Of a stretch of 17,584 nucleotides of DNA, positions 1 through 7,358 are shown piece by piece; within the stretch, counting starts at the first letter, position 1, and each line of letters begins with the position of its first letter. The position numbers were made by a program, and so were the translations under genes. This DNA comes from Treponema sp. (GTDB lineage: Bacteria; Spirochaetota; Spirochaetia; Treponematales; Breznakiellaceae): assembly GCA_031268245.1 (NCBI GenBank), contig JAIRXN010000049.1, forward strand, positions 1 through 17,584, given 5' to 3'. The notes beneath the pieces are model-generated. The model did no database searches. It was given only the letters and a program-made list of their open reading frames with translations, and was not told where the DNA came from.

Positions 1-1
1 C

Positions 2-1390
2 TATGACCTCTACGCCGACCTTTCCCTGAGCAACTGGGAACCGATTGGCGATCTTGTTGCCGATGTGAGTGCACACTCGAGTTCCGTTTCCATGCAGGGC
101 GCCAGCAAAGCCTTTACCGGTGTTTTCCGGGGGAACAACAAAACCATTAGCTTCCATGGTTTTGGAACCGGCGCCGCCGCCAAGCGGGGAGGCGGCATCT
201 TTGCCTGTACCGACGGCGCAAGAATAGAGAACCTGACGGTACACTATTATGCCGGGGCTTTCGATATAACCGGCCTCGCGGTCCGGGTTTCAGGCGGCGT
301 GGCCGGTTACGCCCGGAATTCGGAACTGGTGAACCTCCGGGTAAGCGGAACCATAGAGGTAAACCAGACAGGTTTTTTCGGTGGCATCGCCGGATACAAC
401 GGGAACGACCATACCGGAACCGGCACGGCTTTGATTGACAACTGTGTCTGCGACGCGGATATACAGATCATAAAGTCGGGCGCTGTTCTTTATGCCGGGA
501 GCATCGCGGGGATGAACGACAGCGGCGTAGGAACCAGCACGATACGGAACAGCCACAGTACAGGCGATATGGACGCTTCCGGCAGCGGTTCAATTTACAT
601 GGGGGGGATAGTGGGGGACAACGGCAGATATGTCGTAAATAACGGAGCCCGGCGTATCGTCAACTGTTCTTCTTCGGGCGCGATAAGCATAAACACCAGC
701 GGCGGAGAGGCCATTGCTGGAGGCATAGCGGGAAACAGCCGGAAAAATGGAGGTACGGGGATCAGCAGCATCGAAAATTGTTACTCCTCAGGCCCGGTAA
801 GCGCCGCCAATACGGGTACTTCCAATGTTTTTGCCGGGGGTATAGTGGGGTATAATCAGAATTCGAGGGTTACCAACTGTTATGCCACCGGCAGCGTAAG
901 CGGGAGCAGCGGATCCGGTGCCGCATATCTTCTCTCAGGCGGTATCGCGGGCCTGTCTACTTATGGTTCTCTTGTACAAAACTGTTACGCCGCAGGAGCG
1001 GTCAGCGTCTCCGGTTCCGCCACGACTTGCTATGCCGGTGGTATTACCGCGAGTGGTACTAATCCGGGAGACACCGTCAGTAATAACGCGGCAATCAACC
1101 AGATTGTTTCCAGCCCCGGCAGCCATCGTATTACAGCTTCACCAGTGCCTACTACCCTCACCAACAACATCGCCTGGGACGGCATGGTACTCAACGGGGG
1201 CAGCGTTACGGATGCAACGGCAAACGGCGCGGACGGCGCAAGTAAAACCAAGGCGGAACTGGAAACGTCCGGTACATGGACAAGCCTCTTTAGCGGCTTC
1301 GGCGCCAACTGGAAGTGGATAGCCGGTTACCTCTACCCGGTACTCTCGTGGCAGACATCGGCCCCGGCGGCATGGACGCCCCTGCCGTGA
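2..1390 (+). CDS. GLUG-repeat surface/secreted protein, 5' end outside window
   Basis: The reading frame is open from the first bases of the window (it reads YDLYADLSLSNWEPIG before the first in-frame Met codons), so this is the 3' part of a larger gene. The opening W-x-PIG stretch followed by F-x-G-x-F-x-GNNKTI is the usual lead-in to GLUG repeats (Pfam GLUG family, beta-solenoid-like modules in bacterial surface proteins). At least eight repeats follow, each a GGI(A/V)G(Y/N/L) core and then a segment like (I/V)xNCYxxGxVS. The cores begin near 293, 380, 497, 602, 719, 836, 938 and 1037, a spacing of about 90-120 bp. The last repeat is degenerate. The C-terminus ends in WxWIxGYLYPVLSW, a common closing block of such proteins. 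No LPXTG motif, autotransporter barrel or C-terminal membrane helix is visible. A signal peptide, if present, would be upstream. Role: probably extracellular adhesion or structure; the ligand is unknown. Confidence 0.82.
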   Translation, partial: YDLYADLSLSNWEPIGDLVADVSAHSSSVSMQGASKAFTGVFRGNNKTISFHGFGTGAAAKRGGGIFACTDGARIENLTVHYYAGAFDITGLAVRVSGGVAGYARNSELVNLRVSGTIEVNQTGFFGGIAGYNGNDHTGTGTALIDNCVCDADIQIIKSGAVLYAGSIAGMNDSGVGTSTIRNSHSTGDMDASGSGSIYMGGIVGDNGRYVVNNGARRIVNCSSSGAISINTSGGEAIAGGIAGNSRKNGGTGISSIENCYSSGPVSAANTGTSNVFAGGIVGYNQNSRVTNCYATGSVSGSSGSGAAYLLSGGIAGLSTYGSLVQNCYAAGAVSVSGSATTCYAGGITASGTNPGDTVSNNAAINQIVSSPGSHRITASPVPTTLTNNIAWDGMVLNGGSVTDATANGADGASKTKAELETSGTWTSLFSGFGANWKWIAGYLYPVLSWQTSAPAAWTPLP

Positions 1391-3273
1391 AAGTAACATA
1401 CCCCATAGGCGTAAAGCTCGTAACAATCATCACCATCCTTATCCTCGTTTCCCTGGGGGCCATTACCGCGCTGGTATCGGTGCTGGTTTCAAGGGATCTG
1501 CGGATCACCGCGGAGGAGACCAATTTTACCGTAAACAGCCGTTCCGCTTCGGAGGCGGAAACCGCGCTGGGGCTTGTCAGGTCCAACGTCCTTACCCTGC
1601 TGGATATTTTACAGGCTGTGGAAACAGGCTCCGCCGCGGCACGGGAGACTCAAATCTTCTTCTTCGAGCGGAACCAAAACATAGCCTTTATCGGCGCGGC
1701 CGCCTCCGGCGGAAACGGCGGAACGGAATCCCTGTCCTTCCGGCTCCTGAACGACAGGTTTTTTTCGTCCAACGAACTGGAAATTTCCCTCGTGGAAACC
1801 TTTCTTTCGGCAAACGCCGCCGCGGCGGCCCGTTCCTGCCGGGGCGAAACCCTGCTCCTTGACGCCTCTCCGGTCTTCGGCGTGCCCCTGCTGGCCCTGC
1901 TCTACCCCTGGCAGGGCAGCGGCGCGGAGGAAGCGGCCGTCGTCCTCTTTTCCCCGGAGTCCCTGGCCGATACCTTCGGAACCGGGGCAAACGAATCCTT
2001 TATGGTAAACGGCGATGGGGATCCCCTGATCCGGCCGGGGGGCGGCCCGCTGCGGGCCGGGGCGAACCTGGGGGACGAGCCCTTTGTGGCGGCCATGATC
2101 AAAAGCCCGGAGCGGAGTTTCCAGACCCTGTACACAGACGGGGAAGGGAGACGCTGGTTTGCCGCCTTTACCAAACTTTCCCTTGCCGGGGCGGCGGTCA
2201 TTACGCGGGTGGAGTACGAGGTGGTTTTTGAGGGGATCGCCGCCACTACCCGGCGGAACGTCTTTCTTACCGGCGCGGTACTCTGCGCGGCCGTCCTCTT
2301 TATCTGGTTTTTCAGCAAAACCATCAGCCGGCCCCTCAGCGTCCTCTCCGGCGCGGCGGAACGCATCGAGACGGGGGAATTTGACCTGGACCTGCGGACA
2401 AAGAGCCGGGATGAAATCGGCTTTCTTACCGAAAGTTTTGTCAGGATGGGCCGGGGGCTCCGCCAGTTCGGGCGCTTCACCAACATGGAAGTCGCCCGGA
2501 TGGCCATGAAGGGAGAACTTGCCCTGGGCGGCGAAGATAAAAACGTCACGATCTTTTTTTCCGACATCAGATCCTTTACGGCGATTTCGGAAAAGCTGGA
2601 GCCCCAGGAAGTGGTGGAATTCCTTAACGATTACATGACCCGGATGGTGGACTGCGTCAACAAAACCGGCGGAGCGGTGGATAAATTCATCGGAGATGCG
2701 GTAATGGCCGACTGGGGAGCGGTCCGATCGGCGGGCAGCCCCGGGGAAGACGCCCTGAACTGCGTCCGTTCCGCCCTTTTAATGCGGGCCGCCCTGCTGG
2801 ATTTCAACAAGGGCCGGGGAGGAATCAAAAAACCCGTTATCAGAATAGGCTGCGGAATCAACAGCGGCTCCGTGGTGGCCGGGCAAATCGGCTCCACCCA
2901 AAAAATGGAATACACCGTCATCGGCGACGCGGTAAACCTCGCCTCCCGTACCGAGTCGATGAACAAAGACCTGCATACGGACATTCTTATCACCGAGTAT
3001 ACTTGGAATCTGATACGGGACTCTCTGATTGTAAAGAAAATGGGGGCCGCCACGGTAAAGGGAAAGGAAGAACGGGTTGGCATCTTCGCGGTGATAAACA
3101 TGAAGGCGGAAGCCGCCGTGATCAAGGACGGCGGAGCGGTGTATCCCATTCCCGGCGCCGGAGCGGAAGGCCCCCGCACCCTGGAGGAAGTACAAGAACT
3201 CTTGGGGATACAACACACGGAAACCGGAACGGTAAACCTGGATGCCAAAGAAGTCAAAGCAAAAATCGAATAA
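1372..3273 (+). CDS. Membrane-bound class III adenylate/guanylate cyclase with HAMP domain
   Basis: The product is about 633 aa and should make cAMP (or cGMP) from the NTP at the inner face of the cytoplasmic membrane in response to an external signal. Numbered from the ATG at 1372: TM1 about 14-37; an exported sensor region about 40-290 that ends in a Cache-like segment (WFAAFTKLSLAGAAVITRVE); TM2 about 296-314; HAMP about 315-367; then the catalytic domain. The metal-binding aspartates are D398 (FFSDIRSFT) and D442 (FIGDAVMA). The purine-specifying pair is K438 and T515 (EYTVIGDAVN), a Lys/Thr pair typical of class IIIb adenylate cyclases. The transition-state residues N522 and R526 (VNLASR) are present, so the enzyme should be active. 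The start is uncertain: ATG 1372 lies inside the preceding gene, GTG 1387 makes a GTGA overlap with its stop, and an upstream GTG at 1315 is possible but adds an unconvincing leader. Substrate choice is inferred from residues only. Confidence 0.9.
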   Translation: MDAPAVKVTYPIGVKLVTIITILILVSLGAITALVSVLVSRDLRITAEETNFTVNSRSASEAETALGLVRSNVLTLLDILQAVETGSAAARETQIFFFERNQNIAFIGAAASGGNGGTESLSFRLLNDRFFSSNELEISLVETFLSANAAAAARSCRGETLLLDASPVFGVPLLALLYPWQGSGAEEAAVVLFSPESLADTFGTGANESFMVNGDGDPLIRPGGGPLRAGANLGDEPFVAAMIKSPERSFQTLYTDGEGRRWFAAFTKLSLAGAAVITRVEYEVVFEGIAATTRRNVFLTGAVLCAAVLFIWFFSKTISRPLSVLSGAAERIETGEFDLDLRTKSRDEIGFLTESFVRMGRGLRQFGRFTNMEVARMAMKGELALGGEDKNVTIFFSDIRSFTAISEKLEPQEVVEFLNDYMTRMVDCVNKTGGAVDKFIGDAVMADWGAVRSAGSPGEDALNCVRSALLMRAALLDFNKGRGGIKKPVIRIGCGINSGSVVAGQIGSTQKMEYTVIGDAVNLASRTESMNKDLHTDILITEYTWNLIRDSLIVKKMGAATVKGKEERVGIFAVINMKAEAAVIKDGGAVYPIPGAGAEGPRTLEEVQELLGIQHTETGTVNLDAKEVKAKIE

Positions 3274-5875
3274 AAAATCGAATGCCTGGAAAAACCCAAA
3301 AAACAGAATCGGGGGATTTGATATTCTCGTGGCCTTTTTGTGCCTTGCCGGAGCGGCGCTTTTCCTCCATGCCTTTCGCCAGGATTTGAACAGAACCCTC
3401 TCCCGCTTCAACGAAACCCCGGTGGGATTCGTTACCTTCAAACACAGAACGGCGGAACGGCGCTTTACCGACCGGCTCATCTGGAACCGGCTCCGGCGGG
3501 AAAGCCCCGTGTATAACGGCGATTATATCCGCACCGCGGAACTTTCGGAGGCTGTCATAACCATAGGCGGCGCTGACCCGCTGGGCGGGCAAGGCGGCCG
3601 GCTTGCAGGCGCCGGAACCATGCTGAGCCTTTCGGAAAATTCCCTGATCCGCATCCTTGTGTCTTCCCCCAGGGACGGAGGCGCTCCATCGGTGGAATTA
3701 TCAGGAGGCGCGGTAAGCGTCAGCGTCCGGGGTGAAAGCCTTACCCTGAGTTCCGGGAAAAGCGTCATCGTGGTGAAAGAGGGCGGCGTGGTAAGCGCCG
3801 GCGCCGGAGGAGGCGGGCTTGTCCTCATCGTAAATGAAGGAAACGCGGTCCTCTCCGATGGGGAAGGAAGCCGCCGGGCGGACGCGGGAGAGATCCTCTT
3901 TTCAGGCGGCGAAACCGCAAATGGCGCAAGCACGGACGGCGGGGGCCGTGGCGAAGCTCGCGTCCGCCGGGTAACGGCGCTGCTCCCCCGGCCCAACGCC
4001 CGTTTTTTACGGGGAACTCCGGTGCGTTTCCTGTGGAACCCGGTTAACTATGGGCCGGAGGACACGACGCTCCTTGAGATAGCCGGAGACCGGGACTTTA
4101 CCCGTATCTTCTACAGCCTGGACACCGCGGAAACGGAGGCTCCGGCGGAAATTCCCCCCGGCTCCTGGTGGTGGCGCCTGATACCGGCGGGGGACGCCGG
4201 AAGCGCCGAAACGGGAAAATTCACCGTCCTTGACGCGCCGCCGCCCGGAATGATAACGCCCCAGGAAGGAGAAGTTTTCCCTTACCGGGCCGAAGAGACT
4301 GCCCTGCGTTTCCGGTGGACGGAACAGGAAGCGGCCGTTTATTATCTGCTTGAGGCGGCGGATAACCCGGCGTTGAACAACCCTGCGCTGAAGGTTAGAA
4401 CAGAAAATTCCTGGACGGTGCTTTCCGGCCTGGGGCCGGGACGCTGGTACTGGCGGCTTACCCCGGTTTTTCCCCCGGACTACGCCGGATCGCCTCTCCC
4501 GGCATCGGGTTCCTTTGCCGTTGAACGGATGGCCGCGGCGGACACAAGCGCCCGGCACGGCGAAGACGCCGTTCCCCCGGCCGCGGCAAACACGGCAAAC
4601 GCCGCCGCCGTAAATGCCGCCGGTACAAACGCCGGGGAACGGCGGACTATCTTTCCCCCGGATAACTATACCGCAGCGGAATCGCTGCTGCCGGACATCC
4701 GCTTCACCTGGAAAACAGGCGCCCCCGGCCCTGTCCGTTTTCAGGTTTCCCCGGATCCCGATTTTTCGCGGCTCACGGTGAATACCGCTGCCGGAACCGA
4801 GGCATTCCAGGGCCTGACCCTGCCGCCGGGGGATTATTACTGGCGTATCGAAGCGGGGGATCTCCATACCCCGGCGAGCCGCTTTTCCGTAGTTCCTTCC
4901 CTGCCGCCGCCTCCAGGCGAAACCCCCGGGATGGTGCTTGTCCGTCCCGGCGTCCCGCTGTCCTTTACCTGGCGGCCTGTAGAGGAGGCCGCCTATTACC
5001 GTCTTAAACTTTACGCGGGAACGGAGACATCGGAAAAGCCGGTTTATGAATCCGCTTATATACCGGGAACAGCCCTGAGCCTCCCGGCGGATGCTTTTGA
5101 GGAGGGAACCTATACCCAAACCCTCCAGGCGTTTAGCCCCGAAAGCGCCGCGAATTCCCGGCGGACGGGCCTTCTGGGTGTAAGCCGTTTTGTCCTGCGC
5201 CGGCTCAGGCCGGTGTCGCTGGATTACCCTGCGGCGGGCCGTAACTACGCAGGGCTTGACGCGTTCCGCCGGCCCGACACCGTCCGCTGGTCTTCGGCGG
5301 AAACCGTCACCGAAAGCCGCTTTGTCCTGTCCCGCAACGCTTCCCTGACGGATACGCTTATGACAGTGGACGATCCGCCGCTATCCATACGCCTTCCCCC
5401 TCTGCCCGCGGGGAACTATTACTGGATCATCCAGGCAAAAACTTCCGGCGGCTTTGACATCAGCGCCGCCGGTCCCGTCCGGTTCCGGGTGCTGCCCGTC
5501 CCGATCCTCCCCGCGCCGGGAAACCTGCGGCCCCCGGAAGGTTTTGCCCTTGGCCCCGCGGAGCTGCGGAATTCCCGGATCATCTCCTTTGGCTGGGACG
5601 CGGTACAGGGGGCCAACGCCTATATTTTTACCCTATACCTTGAGGCGGACGGGGAAAAGCGGCGGATCTTCGAAACGGATACCGTGGGGACTGAATACGT
5701 CCTGGAGGATCTGAGCCTCCTGTCCGCGGGGAAATTTGTCTGGCAGGTAAGCGCGGTGAACAGGGGGGATGACCTTGAACAGACCGGAAAGGCGGGGGAA
5801 AGCCACTTTACCGTGGAACTCCCCGCGATCCCCAGAGAACGGCCCCTGGAGACGGGAATTCTGTATGGGCGCTAA
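3242..5875 (+). CDS. Membrane-anchored FecR-domain protein with repeated Ig/FnIII-like domains
   Basis: The product is 877 aa. The N-terminus is very Lys-rich (residues 3-22) and is followed by one hydrophobic segment (about 26-45), giving an N-in signal anchor with the rest outside the cytoplasm. Residues about 60-220 look like a FecR domain: PVGFVTF, then a charged segment with W and SPVYNGDYIRT, then SLSENSLIRIL and ELSGGAVSVSV. After this come about six repeats of one beta-sandwich type, each with (R/S)FxW near its start and (P/A)Gx(Y/W)YWRxxP/A near its end. They begin near nt 4020, 4305, 4700, 4960, 5280 and 5585. An Ala/Asn-rich linker lies around residues 435-465. The ATG at 3242 overlaps the cyclase by 32 bp, which suggests translational coupling. 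In Gram-negatives FecR proteins relay outer-membrane signals to sigma factors, but no partner sigma factor is seen here, so the function is unknown. A structural or peptidoglycan-linking role is equally possible. Confidence 0.78.
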   Translation: MPKKSKQKSNKKSNAWKNPKNRIGGFDILVAFLCLAGAALFLHAFRQDLNRTLSRFNETPVGFVTFKHRTAERRFTDRLIWNRLRRESPVYNGDYIRTAELSEAVITIGGADPLGGQGGRLAGAGTMLSLSENSLIRILVSSPRDGGAPSVELSGGAVSVSVRGESLTLSSGKSVIVVKEGGVVSAGAGGGGLVLIVNEGNAVLSDGEGSRRADAGEILFSGGETANGASTDGGGRGEARVRRVTALLPRPNARFLRGTPVRFLWNPVNYGPEDTTLLEIAGDRDFTRIFYSLDTAETEAPAEIPPGSWWWRLIPAGDAGSAETGKFTVLDAPPPGMITPQEGEVFPYRAEETALRFRWTEQEAAVYYLLEAADNPALNNPALKVRTENSWTVLSGLGPGRWYWRLTPVFPPDYAGSPLPASGSFAVERMAAADTSARHGEDAVPPAAANTANAAAVNAAGTNAGERRTIFPPDNYTAAESLLPDIRFTWKTGAPGPVRFQVSPDPDFSRLTVNTAAGTEAFQGLTLPPGDYYWRIEAGDLHTPASRFSVVPSLPPPPGETPGMVLVRPGVPLSFTWRPVEEAAYYRLKLYAGTETSEKPVYESAYIPGTALSLPADAFEEGTYTQTLQAFSPESAANSRRTGLLGVSRFVLRRLRPVSLDYPAAGRNYAGLDAFRRPDTVRWSSAETVTESRFVLSRNASLTDTLMTVDDPPLSIRLPPLPAGNYYWIIQAKTSGGFDISAAGPVRFRVLPVPILPAPGNLRPPEGFALGPAELRNSRIISFGWDAVQGANAYIFTLYLEADGEKRRIFETDTVGTEYVLEDLSLLSAGKFVWQVSAVNRGDDLEQTGKAGESHFTVELPAIPRERPLETGILYGR

Positions 5876-7031
5876 ACTTACTATTCCCGCCCTTCTTGTA
5901 ACCCTGATGCTGGCCTCCGGCCCTCCGGCATATACCCAGGAAGGAGCGGAAGGAGCCTACACTATCGAGCGGACCGAAAGCGGGTCGCGGTTTATCCAGC
6001 GTTTGACCTGGCCGTGGAATGAATATGTATACCGTTACGAGGCGGTGATTGAAAAATCGGACGGCATCGGAAATTATAAGGAAGTACTGCGGGAATCAAC
6101 GGAAAACAATTATATTACGGTTTCCCTGGAGCCGGGGCAGTACCGGTATCAAATTTCTGTATACAACCTCCTGGACAAGTTTGAATACGCCATGGACAGG
6201 ATAGATTTTACCGTTTACGAAGCTTTCGAACCGGAACTTTCAGGATTTTACCCCGCGATGTTTTTTCTTGATGAAGACACCCGGTGGGTCTTGACCGTAA
6301 GCGGACGAAATTTATTTGCCGAATCGGAATTGTATCTAAAAAACGGAGAACGGATCATCCTGCCCGAAAGGTATCTGCCCGAAGCCGTGGGCGAACGGGC
6401 CCGGCTTGTCTTTAATGAGCGGCTCTTAATCCCCGGCGTTTATTCGCTGCATATAAAAAATCCCGGAGGACTGGAAGCGGCCGCAACGGATTTTACCATC
6501 GCATACCGTAAGCCCTTTGATCTGAACCTTTCCCTGGGTTACGCTCCGCTCTTTCCGGCAATGGGGTTTCTTTTTGATCTTTTTGACGATACGGTATATC
6601 CCCTGGGGGCATACGGACAACTAAGCTTTGTCCCTTTCAAACGGTCCTGGGGTTTTTTGGGCATTGAGGCTGCGGCGGATTGGGTTTATCTGGAAAAATC
6701 CGGAGACGACTATAAGGCGAAGGCGCATCTGACGGATGCCCGGCTCAGCATGGTATATCAGAAATATCTGCCGAACCGGATCATGGCTTTTAATTTCCGC
6801 CTGGGAGGGGGCCTTAGCTCGGTGCTCGGCCTTTATTTTGAATATCCGGAGAGAACAACGGAATCGAAAAATTCACTGGTACCGTCTGCAAACGGGGGCC
6901 TTTCTTTTATGTGGTTTATCCGGAAACCTTTTTTTATGGAAATAGGAGCAAACTATATACAGGTCTTTTCGCCGGACAGACCTCTGCCGGGATTTATACG
7001 GCCCTTTGCCGGGGCGGGCCGGCAGTTTTAG
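5865..7031 (+). CDS. Exported protein with Ig-like domains and probable C-terminal outer-membrane beta-barrel
   Basis: The product is about 388 aa from the ATG at 5865, which overlaps the previous gene by 11 bp. This start gives a clean signal peptide (MGAKLTIPALLVTLMLASG, cleavage around AYTQ-E). An in-frame ATG at 5769 would bury that signal behind a polar leader. Residues about 40-118 form a beta domain with LTWPWNEYVYRYEAVIE and LEPGQYRYQISVYN, the same FxW...PGxYxYxI pattern as the repeats of the upstream protein. Residues about 122-215 resemble an IPT/TIG Ig fold (LTVSGRNLF...GVYSLHIKNPGG). The last 170 or so residues alternate hydrophobic and polar positions and end in a C-terminal Phe (GAGRQF), as expected of an outer-membrane barrel strand recognised by BamA. 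From memory the cluster resembles the Tp0483-Tp0485 region of T. pallidum, where Tp0483 has been reported to bind fibronectin; that homology is unchecked. GC is lower than in the three upstream genes. Confidence 0.72.
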   Translation: MGAKLTIPALLVTLMLASGPPAYTQEGAEGAYTIERTESGSRFIQRLTWPWNEYVYRYEAVIEKSDGIGNYKEVLRESTENNYITVSLEPGQYRYQISVYNLLDKFEYAMDRIDFTVYEAFEPELSGFYPAMFFLDEDTRWVLTVSGRNLFAESELYLKNGERIILPERYLPEAVGERARLVFNERLLIPGVYSLHIKNPGGLEAAATDFTIAYRKPFDLNLSLGYAPLFPAMGFLFDLFDDTVYPLGAYGQLSFVPFKRSWGFLGIEAAADWVYLEKSGDDYKAKAHLTDARLSMVYQKYLPNRIMAFNFRLGGGLSSVLGLYFEYPERTTESKNSLVPSANGGLSFMWFIRKPFFMEIGANYIQVFSPDRPLPGFIRPFAGAGRQF

Positions 7032-7053
7032 GCGTCACAGAAAAAGGGTAATT

Positions 7054-7074
7054 TTTTGCCGCCTCAGAGAATCG
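7054..7074 (-). repeat. Direct copy (21 bp) of the tRNA-Phe 3' end, proximal to the + strand gene
   Basis: These 21 bases are identical to 7209-7229, which include the last 18 nt of the tRNA-Phe gene and 3 flanking bases. The match stops exactly at both ends (7053/7208 and 7075/7230 differ). The repeat unit is offset by 155 bp. It lacks the anticodon and D arms, so it is not a functional tRNA. Its position on the 3' side of an intact tRNA is what an att-site duplication would leave. Confidence 0.85.
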
Positions 7075-7160
7075 CCTTCCGGCCCTCAACTTCCTGTTTC
7101 GGGCCTCCAGGTCGTCTCCGCACCGCCGCACACGTCCTGTGTGCTTCCCGGCGCTCCGTT

Positions 7161-7175
7161 TCGATTCTCTGAGGC
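7161..7175 (+). repeat. Inverted copy (15 bp) of the tRNA-Phe 3' end
   Basis: The sequence TCGATTCTCTGAGGC is the exact reverse complement of 7216-7230 in the tRNA-Phe gene, and 14 of its bases are the reverse complement of 7061-7074. It can therefore pair with either direct copy. With 7061-7074 it would close a loop of about 87 nt that contains two smaller hairpins. Confidence 0.85.
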
Positions 7176-7184
7176 TCCTGATAA

Positions 7185-7214
7185 GCAAAAACCCTCCTTT
7201 CGGAGGGCTTTTGC
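7185..7214 (-). terminator. Intrinsic terminator of tRNA-Phe
   Basis: Read on the minus strand, CCCTCC and GGAGGG (7202-7207 and 7192-7197) form a stem closed by a GAAA tetraloop and followed by TTTTTGC. An outer AAAA/TTTT extension and a G-U pair (7208/7191) lengthen the stem into the tRNA 3' edge. On the + strand the same stem has a TTTC loop, an A-C mismatch and a shorter T run, so it is oriented for the tRNA, although it may also stop + strand transcription. Confidence 0.85.
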
Positions 7215-7284
7215 CGCCTCAGAGAATCGAACTCTAGACACAAGGATTTTCAGTCCTTTGCTCTACCAACTGAGCTAAGGCGGC
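7212..7284 (-). tRNA. tRNA-Phe (anticodon GAA)
   Basis: The reverse strand folds into a full 73-nt cloverleaf. The acceptor stem is GCCGCCT paired with AGGCGGC. The D arm is GCTC-AGTTGGTA-GAGC. The anticodon stem AAGGA/TCCTT encloses the loop CTGAAAA, giving anticodon GAA. The variable loop is GTGTC and the T arm is TAGAG-TTCGATT-CTCTG. The discriminator base is A and the CCA end is not encoded. It has its own promoter just upstream and a terminator immediately downstream, so it is transcribed independently of the flagellar operon that precedes it on the same strand. Confidence 0.97.
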
Positions 7285-7295
7285 CTACTAGGAAT

Positions 7296-7324
7296 TTTAT
7301 AACAAAAAACGAAAAAAATGTCAA
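7296..7324 (-). promoter_or_regulatory. Sigma-70-type promoter of tRNA-Phe
   Basis: On the minus strand a perfect -35 box TTGACA (7324-7319) and a -10 box TATAAA (7301-7296) are separated by exactly 17 bp of T-rich sequence. Transcription would start near 7289, about 5 nt before the mature tRNA 5' end. It is the best promoter-like sequence I noticed in the window. Confidence 0.85.
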
Positions 7325-7358
7325 TAGAAACGCCGGCCGGGTTGTTGAACAAGTCCGT

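Larger units (their letters stand above)
7032..7211. other. Non-coding convergent junction between the + strand cluster and tRNA-Phe
   Basis: I see no credible gene here; the short + strand frame crossing it runs into the tRNA and is spurious. It holds a 21-bp direct copy of the tRNA-Phe 3' end, a 15-bp inverted copy, two small GC-rich inverted repeats (7081-7085 with 7101-7105; 7128-7133 with 7139-7144) and the tRNA terminator. The start of the region (A-run 7041-7045, T-run 7052-7057) could be a weak + strand terminator for the preceding cluster. Confidence 0.6.

Noticed and set aside
293..1060. Regularly spaced repeats of about 100 bp that might suggest a CRISPR-like array
   Set aside because: They are degenerate protein-level GLUG repeats in an open frame, not identical DNA repeats with unique spacers.
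1902..2567. Long minus-strand open frame opposite the cyclase (similar ones at 2631-3299, 2779-3480 and 4007-5119)
   Set aside because: These are antisense shadows in GC-rich coding DNA, rich in Arg/Ser/Pro; the + strand frames have clear domains and catalytic residues.
7031..7063. Possible + strand terminator just after the barrel gene (GGCG ... CGCC with A-run and T-run)
   Set aside because: The stem is mostly A-T with interruptions and the T-run is inside the arm; kept only as a remark in the junction entry.
7006..7278. A 90-codon open frame on the + strand across the junction
   Set aside because: It overlaps the end of the barrel gene in another frame and runs through the whole tRNA-Phe gene in antisense; no ribosome site and no protein-like features.
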